64,000 bases of DNA. It comes from Polaromonas sp. (GTDB lineage: Bacteria; Pseudomonadota; Gammaproteobacteria; Burkholderiales; Burkholderiaceae_C). This document shows positions 1 through 8,003 of the stretch, in pieces. The notes beneath the pieces were generated by a model. That model was given only the letters and a program-made list of their open reading frames with translations. It did no database searches and had not been told where the DNA came from. Positions within the stretch are counted from its first letter, which is position 1. Each line of letters begins with the position of its first letter. The stretch lies in the NCBI RefSeq assembly GCF_029945685.1, contig NZ_JAQSDA010000027.1, forward strand, positions 124,001-188,000, in the 5' to 3' direction. Both the position numbers and the translations under genes were made by a program.

Positions 1-424
<424 letters not shown>

Positions 425-439
425 CCTCACCAGCAGATC

Positions 440-715
440 GTGGGAAACCGCGTCGTCCCCGCCCTCCTGATTGCGCTGCTGGTCATCGTGCATGCGCAAC
501 TCTGGGTGGGCCGGGGCAGCCTTCCCAGCGTCAACGAGATGCAGCGCAGGCTCAGTGAGCAGATCGCCAAAAACGTGCAGGCGCAGGCCGACAACGAGCG
601 CCTGGCTGCCGAGGTCAAAGACCTGCGCGAAGGCCTGGAGATGGTGGAAGAAAAAGCGCGCCAAGAGCTGGGCATGGTCAAGCCCAATGAAATTTTTGTA
701 CAGATTGCGCCCTGA
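440..715 (+). CDS. ftsB: Cell division protein FtsB (septum formation initiator family)
   Basis: Encodes 91 residues starting at a GTG codon. Layout: short cytoplasmic start, one hydrophobic segment (VPALLIALLVIVHAQLWV, about residues 6-23), then a periplasmic coiled coil rich in Gln, Glu and Arg (about 30-70) and the family's terminal block EEKARQELGMVKPNEIFVQI. FtsB joins FtsL and FtsQ in the divisome and helps trigger septal peptidoglycan synthesis. Position directly behind eno is the conserved proteobacterial context. Length and topology match the family. The GTG start is chosen because no ATG upstream stays in frame and the membrane segment begins at once. Confidence 0.93.
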   Translation: MGNRVVPALLIALLVIVHAQLWVGRGSLPSVNEMQRRLSEQIAKNVQAQADNERLAAEVKDLREGLEMVEEKARQELGMVKPNEIFVQIAP

Positions 716-728
716 GCGCAGCCAGTGT

Positions 729-754
729 GCTATTTTTTCAATAGCTGATGGCGC
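729..754 (-). repeat. 26-bp interspersed element, copy 1
   Basis: On the minus strand reads GCGC-CATC-AGCTAT-TGAAAAA-ATAGC, fitting the window-wide pattern GCGC-N4-AGCTAT-N7-ATAGC. It fills most of the gap between ftsB and the next gene. The sequence just beyond it (GGAG at 770-773) serves as ribosome binding site for the TTG start at 781. Confidence 0.75.
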
Positions 755-780
755 TTTATCCATAAGGGCTGGAGCCTGAT

Positions 781-1323
781 TTGACGCATGATCCGGCAGC
801 CCGCCAGGAAGCCGGGCCGGAGGCGTGCCGCATCGCGCTGCTGGGCGCAGCGGGAACCGGCAAGACCCGGCTGGCTGGCGAACTGAGGGCGGCACTGGAC
901 GGCCGCACCGCTCTCCTTCCCACCCTGATTGCCGACAACCCGCCGTTGGCTTCCGTGATGCCAGCCCGTGCCGGCGCACCAGCAGACCCCCGCCACTTCG
1001 GTTTCGATCAAGTCCTGCTCCTGGGCCTGGACCTGCCTGCGCCCGCCGGTCTCGCGGTGACCCAGGAAGCGGTTGACCGGCACCTGCGCCAGCAGCTTGC
1101 CAACGCGGGTGTGCCCTACACCGTGGTTTACGGCCTCGGGCCGCAGCGCCTGAGCCATGCCCTGGGTGCACTGCGGACGCTGCTGGACGGCCACCAGCCG
1201 TCTGCGCCGGGGGCTGGTGACGACGAGGCGCGCCGTCCCTGGGTCTGGGCCTGCGACACCTGCAGCGATCCGGCCTGCGAACGCCGCCTGCTCAGCGACC
1301 TGATGGCCCGCCGGGCGCCCTGA
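781..1323 (+). CDS. Small P-loop NTPase-like protein of unknown function
   Basis: 180 residues from a TTG start placed 7 bases after a GGAG ribosome binding site. A clear Walker A motif GAAGTGKTRL lies near residues 22-31; a hydrophobic strand ending in Asp (VLLLGLDLP, about 80-88) could act as Walker B. The C-terminus holds three cysteines in CDTCSDPACE (about 160-169), a possible metal-binding or redox site. The N-terminal P-loop resembles NadR/AAA-type small ATPases, but I recognise no specific family. It sits between ftsB and the convergent hslO. Neither substrate nor pathway can be named from the sequence. The start is uncertain; the Walker motif makes a coding role likely. Confidence 0.7.
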   Translation: MTHDPAARQEAGPEACRIALLGAAGTGKTRLAGELRAALDGRTALLPTLIADNPPLASVMPARAGAPADPRHFGFDQVLLLGLDLPAPAGLAVTQEAVDRHLRQQLANAGVPYTVVYGLGPQRLSHALGALRTLLDGHQPSAPGAGDDEARRPWVWACDTCSDPACERRLLSDLMARRAP

Positions 1324-1341
1324 GGGCAACCGGCATGGCCA

Positions 1342-2313
1342 CTACTGCACCGTAGGCGCGGGCGGCAGCTGGCTTTCCTGCCGGGTGAAAATCTGCGCGG
1401 CATCGACCGGGTCGAACCCGTACTGCGCACCGCAGAACTCGCAGCCCACGTCGATGCGCCCCTGCTCGGCGATGATGCTTTCCACCTCGGCCGTGCCCAG
1501 GCTGCGCAGCATGCCGCTGACTCGCTCCTGCGAACAGCTGCAGGCAAAGGTCGGTGTGTTCGGCACAAACCGCGTGATTTTTTCTTCCCAGAACAGGCGG
1601 TGCAGAATGGTGTCGGCATCCAGCGTCAGCAACTCCTCGCGCTTGAGCGTGCCGGCCAGCAGCGCAATGCGTTTGTAGTCCTCGTTGCGGCCGATCTGGT
1701 CCTCGTCGGCGTCCCGGTCGCGCTGGCTTTCCAGGTTGCCCTCGCCCTTGACCGGCAGGCGCTGGATCAGCAGGCCGGCAGCGACCTGCCCGTCGGCCGC
1801 CAGAATCAACCGGGTGTCGAGCTGCTCGCTTTGCAGCATGTAGTGCTCCAGCACTTCGCCGAGGTTTTCGAGCTTTTCATGCTGGTCGCCAAACAGCGGC
1901 ACCACGCCCTGGTAGGGCTGCTGGCCGGGCAGCCGGTCTTTCGGGTCCAGCGTGATCGCGCAGCGGCCCTGGTTGCTGACGTTGACGAGACGGCTCAAGG
2001 TGTCGCCCGGCAGCACCTCACCGGTCACGGTGGCGGTGGCGCGCAGGCTCAGGTCGGGCTGGACTTCGGCCACGGCCAGCTTGACCGGGCCGTCCCCGAA
2101 AATCTGCAGGACCAGCGCGCCGTTGAACTTGATGTTGCCCTGCATCAGCGCGCCGGCCGCCGTCATTTCGCCGAGCAGCTGCAGGACTTCGGGCGGGTAA
2201 CCGCCGCCGGCCTCGCGCCGTTTGAGGATCTCCTGCCAGGCGTCGGTCAGGCGCACCAGCATGCCGCGCACCGGCAGGCCGTCGAAAATAAACTTGTGTA
2301 ATTCAGACATCAA
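1342..2313 (-). CDS. hslO: Hsp33 redox-regulated molecular chaperone
   Basis: 323 residues. Hsp33 is a cytosolic holdase that is inactive when reduced and zinc-bound and becomes active when its cysteines are oxidised, protecting proteins during peroxide or bleach stress. The C-terminal redox switch is present as C258-S-C260 and C291-E-F-C294, the CXC...CXXC zinc site. The N-terminal region has the family block QGNIKFNGALVLQIFGDGPVKLAVAEV. It overlaps the upstream gamma-carbonic anhydrase-like gene by four bases, so the two are translationally coupled. Two adjacent Met codons make the start ambiguous by one residue. Confidence 0.95.
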   Translation of the reverse strand: MMSELHKFIFDGLPVRGMLVRLTDAWQEILKRREAGGGYPPEVLQLLGEMTAAGALMQGNIKFNGALVLQIFGDGPVKLAVAEVQPDLSLRATATVTGEVLPGDTLSRLVNVSNQGRCAITLDPKDRLPGQQPYQGVVPLFGDQHEKLENLGEVLEHYMLQSEQLDTRLILAADGQVAAGLLIQRLPVKGEGNLESQRDRDADEDQIGRNEDYKRIALLAGTLKREELLTLDADTILHRLFWEEKITRFVPNTPTFACSCSQERVSGMLRSLGTAEVESIIAEQGRIDVGCEFCGAQYGFDPVDAAQIFTRQESQLPPAPTVQ

Positions 2314-2834
2314 TCAATCTTTTTGAAGCCGGCTCTGTAACGCCGCGCATTCTCTACATAGTGCCGGGCGCTCATTTTTAAACCCTCGATCTGCTCGGGC
2401 GTCAGCTGCCGCACGGCCTTGGCCGGGCTGCCGAGGATCATGGATCCGTCGGGAAACTCCTTGCCTTCGGTCACCAGCGAGCCGGCGCCGACCAGGCAGT
2501 TCCTGCCGATTTTTGCGCCGTTGAGCACCACGGCCTGGATGCCGATCAACGACCCGTCGCCGATGGTGCAGCCGTGCAGCATGACCTGGTGGCCCACGGT
2601 GACGTTGTCGCCGATGGACAGCGGCATGCCCATGTCGGCATGCAGGACGCTGTTGTCCTGGATGTTGGAGCCCTTGCCCACGCGAATGGTTTCGGTGTCG
2701 CCGCGAATCACCACGCCGAACCAGACGCTGCTGTCCTCGGCCAGTGTCACATTACCCATGACCTGCGCGCTGTCGGCGACCCAGGCAGATTCATGAACGG
2801 CAGGAGTCAGGTCGTCGAGTTGGTAGAGGGCCAT
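2310..2834 (-). CDS. Gamma-carbonic anhydrase-like hexapeptide-repeat protein (YrdA/PaaY family)
   Basis: 174 residues built almost wholly of left-handed beta-helix hexapeptide repeats (for example VMGNVTLAEDSSVWFGVVI and IGDNVTVGHQVMLHGCTIG), with a C-terminal helix. The zinc-binding histidines of the gamma-carbonic anhydrase fold are visible in NSVLHAD and VGHQVMLHGC. Proteins of this group bind zinc or other metals; some hydrate CO2, others act as thioesterases or have no known activity, so the reaction here is open. The stop overlaps the hslO start by four bases, indicating one transcript. Confidence 0.9.
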   Translation of the reverse strand: MALYQLDDLTPAVHESAWVADSAQVMGNVTLAEDSSVWFGVVIRGDTETIRVGKGSNIQDNSVLHADMGMPLSIGDNVTVGHQVMLHGCTIGDGSLIGIQAVVLNGAKIGRNCLVGAGSLVTEGKEFPDGSMILGSPAKAVRQLTPEQIEGLKMSARHYVENARRYRAGFKKID

Positions 2835-2974
2835 GGTTCTTGGTGAAGTGAGGGGAAAGGGGCCGCTGGCGCGGCGGGGCGCGGCGGCAAGAGCCCCAAT
2901 TGTAGGCAGGCATCCGCCACCTGTCTCAGCCGGGCACCGCCCGCATGCTGCGCGCTATCGCCGACAATCCGGCC

Positions 2975-3820
2975 ATGACGGCGACACCCAGACCCCCCGA
3001 ACTGCGCCAGCAGGCCCTGCAGGCGCTGATGGAACCCGATCCACAGCAAAAGGTGCTGCTGGCCCAATCCCTGTGGGCGCAAGCAGCTACTCTTTCGATA
3101 GCATTTCAAGACCCGCCCGAGGCGCCTGCCGGCCTGCCCGGCTGCCCGGCGCGGCCCGAGCTGCGTTCCCACCTGGATGTGCCCAAGCGTTCACCCTTCA
3201 CCCCGGAGGGCCTGGCCGCTCTGCTGCACGCGGTGACACACATCGAGTTCAACGCGATCAACCTGGCACTCGACGCCGCGTGGCGCTTTGACGGCATGCC
3301 GCGGGCCTATTACCTCGACTGGCTCAGGGTCGCCGCGGAAGAGGCCCACCACTTCAGTCTGCTGCGCGAGCACCTGCAGACCCTGGGTTTTGACTACGGT
3401 GACTTTCCCGCCCACACCGGCCTGTGGGACATGACCGAAAAAACCACCGGCGACGTGCTCGCGCGCATGGCGCTGGTGCCGCGCACGCTGGAAGCCCGCG
3501 GGCTGGACGCCACCCCCGCGATGCAGGCCAAACTGCGCCGGGTCGGCAGCCCCGCCGCCCTGCGTGCGGTCGCCATTCTGGACATCATCCTGCGCGACGA
3601 GATCGGCCACGTCGCCATCGGCAACCATTGGTACCGTCACCTGTGCAGCCAACGCGGGCTGGACCCGGTCGCCACCTACGCCGAACTGGCCGCCCGCTAC
3701 GAAGCCCCCGCGCTGAGAGGCCCGTTCAACCTGAGCGCCCGGCGCGCCGCCGGGTTTGACGAGGCCGAACTGGCGCAACTAGGTTCTCCAGGCAGAACCT
3801 CGGCGACATTCTCTCGATAG
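2975..3820 (+). CDS. DUF455 ferritin-like domain protein
   Basis: About 281 residues from the ATG at 2975 (another in-frame ATG lies 30 bases upstream). The DUF455 family has a ferritin-like four-helix fold; carboxylate and His metal-ligand positions are visible in HIEFNAINLALDAAW, AAEEAHHFSLL and RDEIGHVAIGNHW. Its reaction is not established; these motifs suggest a di-iron or di-manganese site. A 26-bp interspersed element lies inside the gene at 3077-3102 and is translated as AQAATLSIA in frame. The last about 12 residues (GSPGRTSATFSR) do not look like the usual family end, hinting at a recently changed 3' end. Promoter elements are not obvious. Confidence 0.87.
   Translation: MTATPRPPELRQQALQALMEPDPQQKVLLAQSLWAQAATLSIAFQDPPEAPAGLPGCPARPELRSHLDVPKRSPFTPEGLAALLHAVTHIEFNAINLALDAAWRFDGMPRAYYLDWLRVAAEEAHHFSLLREHLQTLGFDYGDFPAHTGLWDMTEKTTGDVLARMALVPRTLEARGLDATPAMQAKLRRVGSPAALRAVAILDIILRDEIGHVAIGNHWYRHLCSQRGLDPVATYAELAARYEAPALRGPFNLSARRAAGFDEAELAQLGSPGRTSATFSR
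3077..3102 (+). repeat. 26-bp interspersed element, copy 2 (inside DUF455 gene)
   Basis: Reads GCGC-AAGC-AGCTAC-TCTTTCG-ATAGC. It lies in the coding frame of the DUF455 gene and is read from its first base as AQAATLSIA, introducing no stop. Confidence 0.7.
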
Positions 3821-3829
3821 TCAAGCACC

Positions 3830-3982
3830 TCAGCGGGAATAAAACCAAAGCCAGGACAAGCCCACCGCCGCCAGCGAACAAATCGACAATGCAACGAGGA
3901 ACAGACAAGCGCCGACGGGGTGCTTGTCCATTGTTGCGATCAGCTTCGATGGGCCGGGCAGGTTTTGAAATTCAATATTCAT
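3830..3982 (-). CDS. Possible 50-residue single-span membrane protein
   Basis: A short frame of 50 codons from ATG (3982-3980) to TGA (3832-3830). The product starts MNIEFQNLPGPSKLIATMDK, then has one strong hydrophobic segment (VGACLFLVALSICSLAAVGL, about residues 23-42) and ends SWLWFYSR. Charged N-terminus, single span and aromatic/basic C-terminus resemble small inner-membrane proteins. It is convergent with the DUF455 gene, 9 bases away. No clear ribosome binding site precedes it, and I recognise no homologue, so it may be chance. Confidence 0.35.
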   Translation of the reverse strand: MNIEFQNLPGPSKLIATMDKHPVGACLFLVALSICSLAAVGLSWLWFYSR

Positions 3983-4400
3983 AGGCCAAAGCGTAAAGCA
4001 TCGGGTCATTTTTGCGGTGGTTAAAGCTGTGGATAAGCGCGGGAAATGCGGTGGAAAACCGGGCCATAGGTGGGTATAAAACCTACCACTGCCAGCGAAT
4101 ACCTAGAAATGGCTTTGCTAGGCTCGTTTTCAGTGGATAAACAGCGCTGCCTTAACTTGTCAAAACGTCACCACGATATTCGTTGATTGCCATGCTCTCA
4201 ACCCGAGTAGTTTCTACAGGTCATTAATTTCAACCCAAGGGCCGTTGTCCCCCCCTTTGATGCATGTCAACACCCAAGGGTGAACTGCGGCTGACACTGG
4301 TTCGGTAATTTTTCCCGCAGCGCGAGGGCACGGAACACCGGCAGGCTGGCGCAGGATTGGGTACTATTTCGCCTTCAGACCGTCAAGTCGCTGAAATCGC
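3983..4400. other. Gene-poor intergenic stretch
   Basis: About 420 bases with no credible gene on either strand and a lower GC content than its surroundings. It contains a perfect DnaA-box-like 9-mer (TGTGGATAA, 4028-4036), a near match (AGTGGATAA, 4132-4140) and a short direct repeat (AACCCAAGGG, about 4231 and 4271). It must contain the promoter of the following methyltransferase gene, but I cannot place it. Confidence 0.5.
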
Positions 4401-4415
4401 AGAGGAGGGTTGGCA

Positions 4416-5714
4416 ATGATCCGGCATCTCGTTCCCCTGATTGAGTCTCAAATCGTGCGCCTGCCGTCGCCGGTGGCCGTGCAGCTGCCTGCGGGCCAGG
4501 TGCTGGGCCCGCCCGACGCCCCGGTCAAGATGTTGTTTTCCCATTGGTCCAGCCTGACCCGGCTGCGGGCCGGCCAGATCGGCGCGCTGGCCGAGGAGTT
4601 TGTCGAGGGCAAGCTGCATCTGGAAGGCCGCATGCGCGACGTGATGGCGGTGGCGGTCAGCCTGCTGCCGGCCAACCCGGTGCACATCGACGCTGGCTGG
4701 TGGAACACCCTGCAGCGCCAGATCCGGGCGCTGCGGGCCCATACGCCGGAAAAAGACGCCGAGCAGATCCAGTTTCACTACGATGTCTCGGACGACTTCT
4801 ACGCCCTGTGGCTGGACCCGCGCCGCGTCTATTCCTGCGCCTACTACCGGGACAACAGCATGAACCTGGCCCAGGCCCAGGAAGCCAAGCTTGATCACAT
4901 CTGCCGCAAACTGATGCTGCAGCCCGGCGAACGCTTTCTCGATATCGGGGCCGGCTGGGGCGGCCTGCTGCTGTGGGCCGCCGAACATTACGGCGTGGAC
5001 GCCACCGGCATCACGCTGTCGAAAAACCAGCATGCCCATGTGCAGCGCCAGATCGCGGACAAGGGCCTGCAGGGCCGGGTCCGGATGGAATTGCGCGACT
5101 ACCGCCACCTTGACGAGAGCCAGCCCTTTGACAAGATTTCATCGGTGGGCATGTTCGAACATGTGGGTCGCAGCAACATGACGGCGTATTTCAACAAGAT
5201 CCTGCGTCTGCTGGCACCGGGCGGGCTGGTCCTGAACCACGGCATCACCGCCGGCGGGCCCGACAACGACCAGCTCGGCGCGGGCATGGGCGACTTCATC
5301 GAGAAATACATTTTCCCCGGCGGGCAACTGCTGCATGTCAGCGACGTGCTCGACCACATGGCGCGCGGCGGGCTGGAAATGGTCGATACCGAAAACCTGC
5401 GGCCGCACTATGCGCGCACGCTGTGGGACTGGTCCGATGCCCTGGAAGCCCGGCTGGAGGCGGCGCAGCAGGTGCTGGCCGCTGGCCACGGCGGCAGTGC
5501 GCTCGGCGACAAGACCCTGCGTGCCTACCGCCTCTATCTGGCTGGCAGCGCCATGAGCTTCGAGCAGGGCTGGCTCTCGCTGCACCAGATGCTGGCGACA
5601 CGGCCGCAGACTGACCAGCCAGACGAAAAAATCAGGGGCGCCCGTAGCCGCTACCCCTTCCGGCGGGACTACATGTATGCGCGGCCAGCCACCGCGGGCA
5701 GCGCGCCGGGCTGA
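4416..5714 (+). CDS. cfa: Cyclopropane-fatty-acyl-phospholipid synthase-family methyltransferase
   Basis: 432 residues. The family transfers a methylene group from S-adenosylmethionine to cis double bonds of membrane phospholipid acyl chains. The SAM-binding site is visible as FLDIGAGWGGLLLWAAEHYG near residue 170, preceded by QIQFHYDVSDDFYALWLD and SCAYYRDNS, both typical of Cfa enzymes, and followed by SVGMFEHVG and YIFPGGQL. The ATG at 4416 follows GAGGAG by eight bases, which decides it over an in-frame TTG at 4410. It stands alone between a gene-poor region and convergent genes. It could be a methyltransferase acting on a different lipid, since several paralogues exist in Burkholderiales. 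Confidence 0.9.
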   Translation: MIRHLVPLIESQIVRLPSPVAVQLPAGQVLGPPDAPVKMLFSHWSSLTRLRAGQIGALAEEFVEGKLHLEGRMRDVMAVAVSLLPANPVHIDAGWWNTLQRQIRALRAHTPEKDAEQIQFHYDVSDDFYALWLDPRRVYSCAYYRDNSMNLAQAQEAKLDHICRKLMLQPGERFLDIGAGWGGLLLWAAEHYGVDATGITLSKNQHAHVQRQIADKGLQGRVRMELRDYRHLDESQPFDKISSVGMFEHVGRSNMTAYFNKILRLLAPGGLVLNHGITAGGPDNDQLGAGMGDFIEKYIFPGGQLLHVSDVLDHMARGGLEMVDTENLRPHYARTLWDWSDALEARLEAAQQVLAAGHGGSALGDKTLRAYRLYLAGSAMSFEQGWLSLHQMLATRPQTDQPDEKIRGARSRYPFRRDYMYARPATAGSAPG

Positions 5715-5779
5715 ACGGCCCGGGTTACGGAAATGATCGAAAAAATCGGTTAAATCTTCCGCCAGGCCTTATGCCACGG

Positions 5780-5805
5780 GCGCAACCAGCTATTGAATCC
5801 ATAGC
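5780..5805 (+). repeat. 26-bp interspersed element, copy 3
   Basis: Reads GCGC-AACC-AGCTAT-TGAATCC-ATAGC. It lies between the convergent cfa-like gene and the first Bug receptor gene. Confidence 0.75.
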
Positions 5806-5822
5806 GGGCCACACCTCGCAGT

Positions 5823-6815
5823 TCAGTCACCCTTGATCTGCGCCGCCTTGATGATGCGGGCGTTGTTGTCCGACTCCTGCGCAATCTGGCGCGAAAACTC
5901 TGCCGCGCTGCCGCCCGTCGGCACATTGTCGGCCGCCAGCAGGCGCTGGCGCAATTCCGGCGTCTTCAGGGCCAGATTGATTTCGGTGTTCAGGCGCGAC
6001 AGCACGGCCTCGGGTGTTTTGCCGGGCGCAAACACGCCGAACAGCGAGCTCAGGTTGGCCGGTGCAAAGCCGAGTTCGGCAAAGGTCGGCACCTGCGGCA
6101 GGGCCTCCACCCGCGCCGGCGCACCGACGGCCAGCGGACGAAGCTTGCCGGACTGGATGTGCGGCATCACTGCGCCGCTGAGGTTGGTGGTGATGACCTC
6201 AAACTGCCCGCTCAGCGCGTCGGTCAGTTGCTGGCCGCCGCCTTTGTAGGGAATGTGGGTGAAGCCGGCTTTCGCGCCCTGCTGGACCTGCTCGAGCACG
6301 ATGTGGCCGACCGTGGCCAGGCCCGAGGTGGACCAGCGGATGCTGCCGGGACTGGCTTTGGCGGCGGCCAGCATGTCCTTGAAGTTCTTGCCGGCAAAAG
6401 CAGAGGTGGCCAGCAACACCACCGGCGAGTACATCACGCTGGCCACCGGGGCTATGTCCCGGGCCGGGTCATAAGGCAGCTTGCCCAGATGCGGGTTCAG
6501 CGCCAGCGGGCTGATCGAGGAAAAGCCGAGGGTGTAGCCGTCCGGCGCGGCCTTGGCCACCACGTCCATGCCGATGCTGCCGCCCGCACCGGCCCGGTTT
6601 TCCACCAGCACCGGCGTGCCCAGCTGCGCAGCCAGCTTGTCGGCCAGCGCCCGCGCGATGTTGTCGCTCAACCCGCCCGGCGGATAAGCCACCACGATGC
6701 GGATCGGGCGTGCCGGCCAGGGGGTCTGCGCGAGTGAAACCGAAGGCAGCGCGGCGGCGCACAGGGCCAGCACAGGCAGGGCCAGCAGGCGGCGGCGCGA
6801 GGGGATCAAAAACAT
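5823..6815 (-). CDS. Bug-family tripartite tricarboxylate transporter substrate-binding protein
   Basis: About 330 residues. A signal peptide (IPSRRRLLALPVLALCAAAL, cleavage near SLAQ) is followed by the Bug/TctC fold: WPARPIRIVVAYPPGGLSDNIAR, the ligand loop VENRAGAGGSIG, and APDGYTLG. Such periplasmic receptors bind carboxylates and feed TctAB transporters or act as sensors. No tctAB genes lie near, so this is one of the orphan receptors abundant in Burkholderiales, and its ligand is unknown. The start at 6815 is favoured because AGGA precedes it by a good distance; another ATG lies 21 bases upstream. Confidence 0.92.
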   Translation of the reverse strand: MFLIPSRRRLLALPVLALCAAALPSVSLAQTPWPARPIRIVVAYPPGGLSDNIARALADKLAAQLGTPVLVENRAGAGGSIGMDVVAKAAPDGYTLGFSSISPLALNPHLGKLPYDPARDIAPVASVMYSPVVLLATSAFAGKNFKDMLAAAKASPGSIRWSTSGLATVGHIVLEQVQQGAKAGFTHIPYKGGGQQLTDALSGQFEVITTNLSGAVMPHIQSGKLRPLAVGAPARVEALPQVPTFAELGFAPANLSSLFGVFAPGKTPEAVLSRLNTEINLALKTPELRQRLLAADNVPTGGSAAEFSRQIAQESDNNARIIKAAQIKGD

Positions 6816-6886
6816 GAATTTTCCTGAGGTGAACATGGGCGTATTTTGCCTCGTACCGTGTGATCAGTTGTTGAGGCTCTCTGTTC

Positions 6887-6980
6887 AAGCAGGGGCCGCG
6901 GAACCGGCTTTGCCGGGCCGCAGGCGCAGCGGCCCCCTCGGGGGGCAGCGACCCACACGAAGCGGGGGAACGTGGGGGCA
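6887..6980 (+). repeat. GC-rich palindromic interspersed element, copy A
   Basis: About 94 bp containing GCAGGCGCAGCGG followed by the palindrome CCCCCTCGGGGGG, with a shorter inverted pair GGCTTTGCC upstream and CGTGGGGG at the right end. It abuts the xerD stop codon. Copies B (10006-10085, inverted) and C (53802-53896) share the same blocks. It probably folds into a strong hairpin and ends transcription. Confidence 0.75.
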
Positions 6981-6981
6981 G

Positions 6982-7884
6982 TCAGCCTCTCGGGTGATGG
7001 TGCGCGTGCAGCGCCTTCAGCCGTTCGCGCGCGACATGCGTGTAGATGGTGGTGGTAGAGATGTCGGCGTGGCCCAGCAGCATCTGCACCGCGCGCAGAT
7101 CGGCGCCGTGGTTGAGCAGGTGGGTGGCAAAGGCATGGCGCAGGGTGTGCGGCGACAGCGGTGAGGTGATGCCGGCGCGCAGCGCATGTTTTTTCACCAG
7201 CATCCAGAACATCACGCGGCTCATGCCGCTGCCGCGGCCGGTGACAAACAGGTCGTCGGTCTGCTGTCCGCCCAGAATGGCGGGGCGCGCTTCGGCGAGG
7301 TAGTGCTCGATCGCCTGCCGCGCGACCTGGCCGAAGGGCACCAGGCGCTCCTTGCTGCCCTTGCCCATGACGCGCAACACGCCTTCGTTCATGCCGACAT
7401 GAAAGGTCTTGAGCCCGACCAGCTCGCTCACGCGCAGGCCGCTGGCGTACATCAGCTCCAGCATGGCGCGGTCGCGCAGGCCCAGCGGCGTGTCGCTGTC
7501 GGGCGCGGCCAGCAGCAACTCGACCTGGGCTTCCGACATGAGTTTGGGCACACGCAGGGCCTGTTTGGCCGACTGCAATTTGAGGGTCGGGTCGGCGTGA
7601 ATCAGACGCTCGCGCAGGGCCCAGCGGAAGTAACGCTTGAACACTGTCAGCCGCCGGTTCGCGGAGGTCGCCCGGGTGCTGGCGTGCCGGGCCGAAAAAT
7701 AAGCATTCAGGTCGCTCTCGGCGCTGTCGTCGAGCTTGCGCCCGCCCTGCTCTTTCGCCCCCAGCCAAAGCGCATACAACGACAAGTCGCGTCGGTAGGC
7801 GGCCAGCGTGTTTTTGGACAGGCCGTCTTCCAGCCACATGGCGTCGACAAAGGCATCAATGCTGGACTGGCTCTGGGGATTCAT
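6982..7884 (-). CDS. xerD: Site-specific tyrosine recombinase XerD
   Basis: 300 residues. With XerC it resolves chromosome dimers at dif, coordinated by FtsK. N-terminal SAM-like DNA-binding domain (residues 5-95), then the catalytic domain with the complete set R151 (SGLRVSEL), K175 (GKGSKER), H246 and R249 (PHTLRHAF), H272 (LLGHADIS) and nucleophile Y281 (TTIYTHV). The ATG at 7884 is chosen because upstream codons add nothing family-like. XerD is favoured over XerC by the NPQSQSSIDAFVDAMWLEDGLS start and overall length, though the two are close. It is not linked to a mobile element, so a housekeeping role fits. Confidence 0.92.
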   Translation of the reverse strand: MNPQSQSSIDAFVDAMWLEDGLSKNTLAAYRRDLSLYALWLGAKEQGGRKLDDSAESDLNAYFSARHASTRATSANRRLTVFKRYFRWALRERLIHADPTLKLQSAKQALRVPKLMSEAQVELLLAAPDSDTPLGLRDRAMLELMYASGLRVSELVGLKTFHVGMNEGVLRVMGKGSKERLVPFGQVARQAIEHYLAEARPAILGGQQTDDLFVTGRGSGMSRVMFWMLVKKHALRAGITSPLSPHTLRHAFATHLLNHGADLRAVQMLLGHADISTTTIYTHVARERLKALHAHHHPRG

Positions 7885-7922
7885 GGGTACAACGATAACA
7901 AACTGGACCCACGGATCGATTG

Positions 7923-7960
7923 CAAAAGAAAAACCCCGCAAGCACGGGGCCGGCGGGGTT
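7923..7960 (-). terminator. Rho-independent terminator of the second Bug receptor gene
   Basis: On the minus strand, AACCCCGC pairs with GCGGGGTT around a GC-rich loop and is followed by TTTTCTTTT. It lies about 45 bases past the stop of the Bug gene at 8004-8978 and before the xerD start. Confidence 0.8.
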
Positions 7961-8003
7961 GGCGAAAAAAGCAGACAAGGCGGTCACGCCGCCTGGCCAA
8001 CAC

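Noticed and set aside
3726..3908. Minus-strand frame reading VDLFAGGGG, like motif I of C5 DNA methyltransferases
   Set aside because: No further methyltransferase motifs follow in any frame, and it overlaps the DUF455 3' end; the same DNA in another frame gives the small membrane ORF at 3830-3982.
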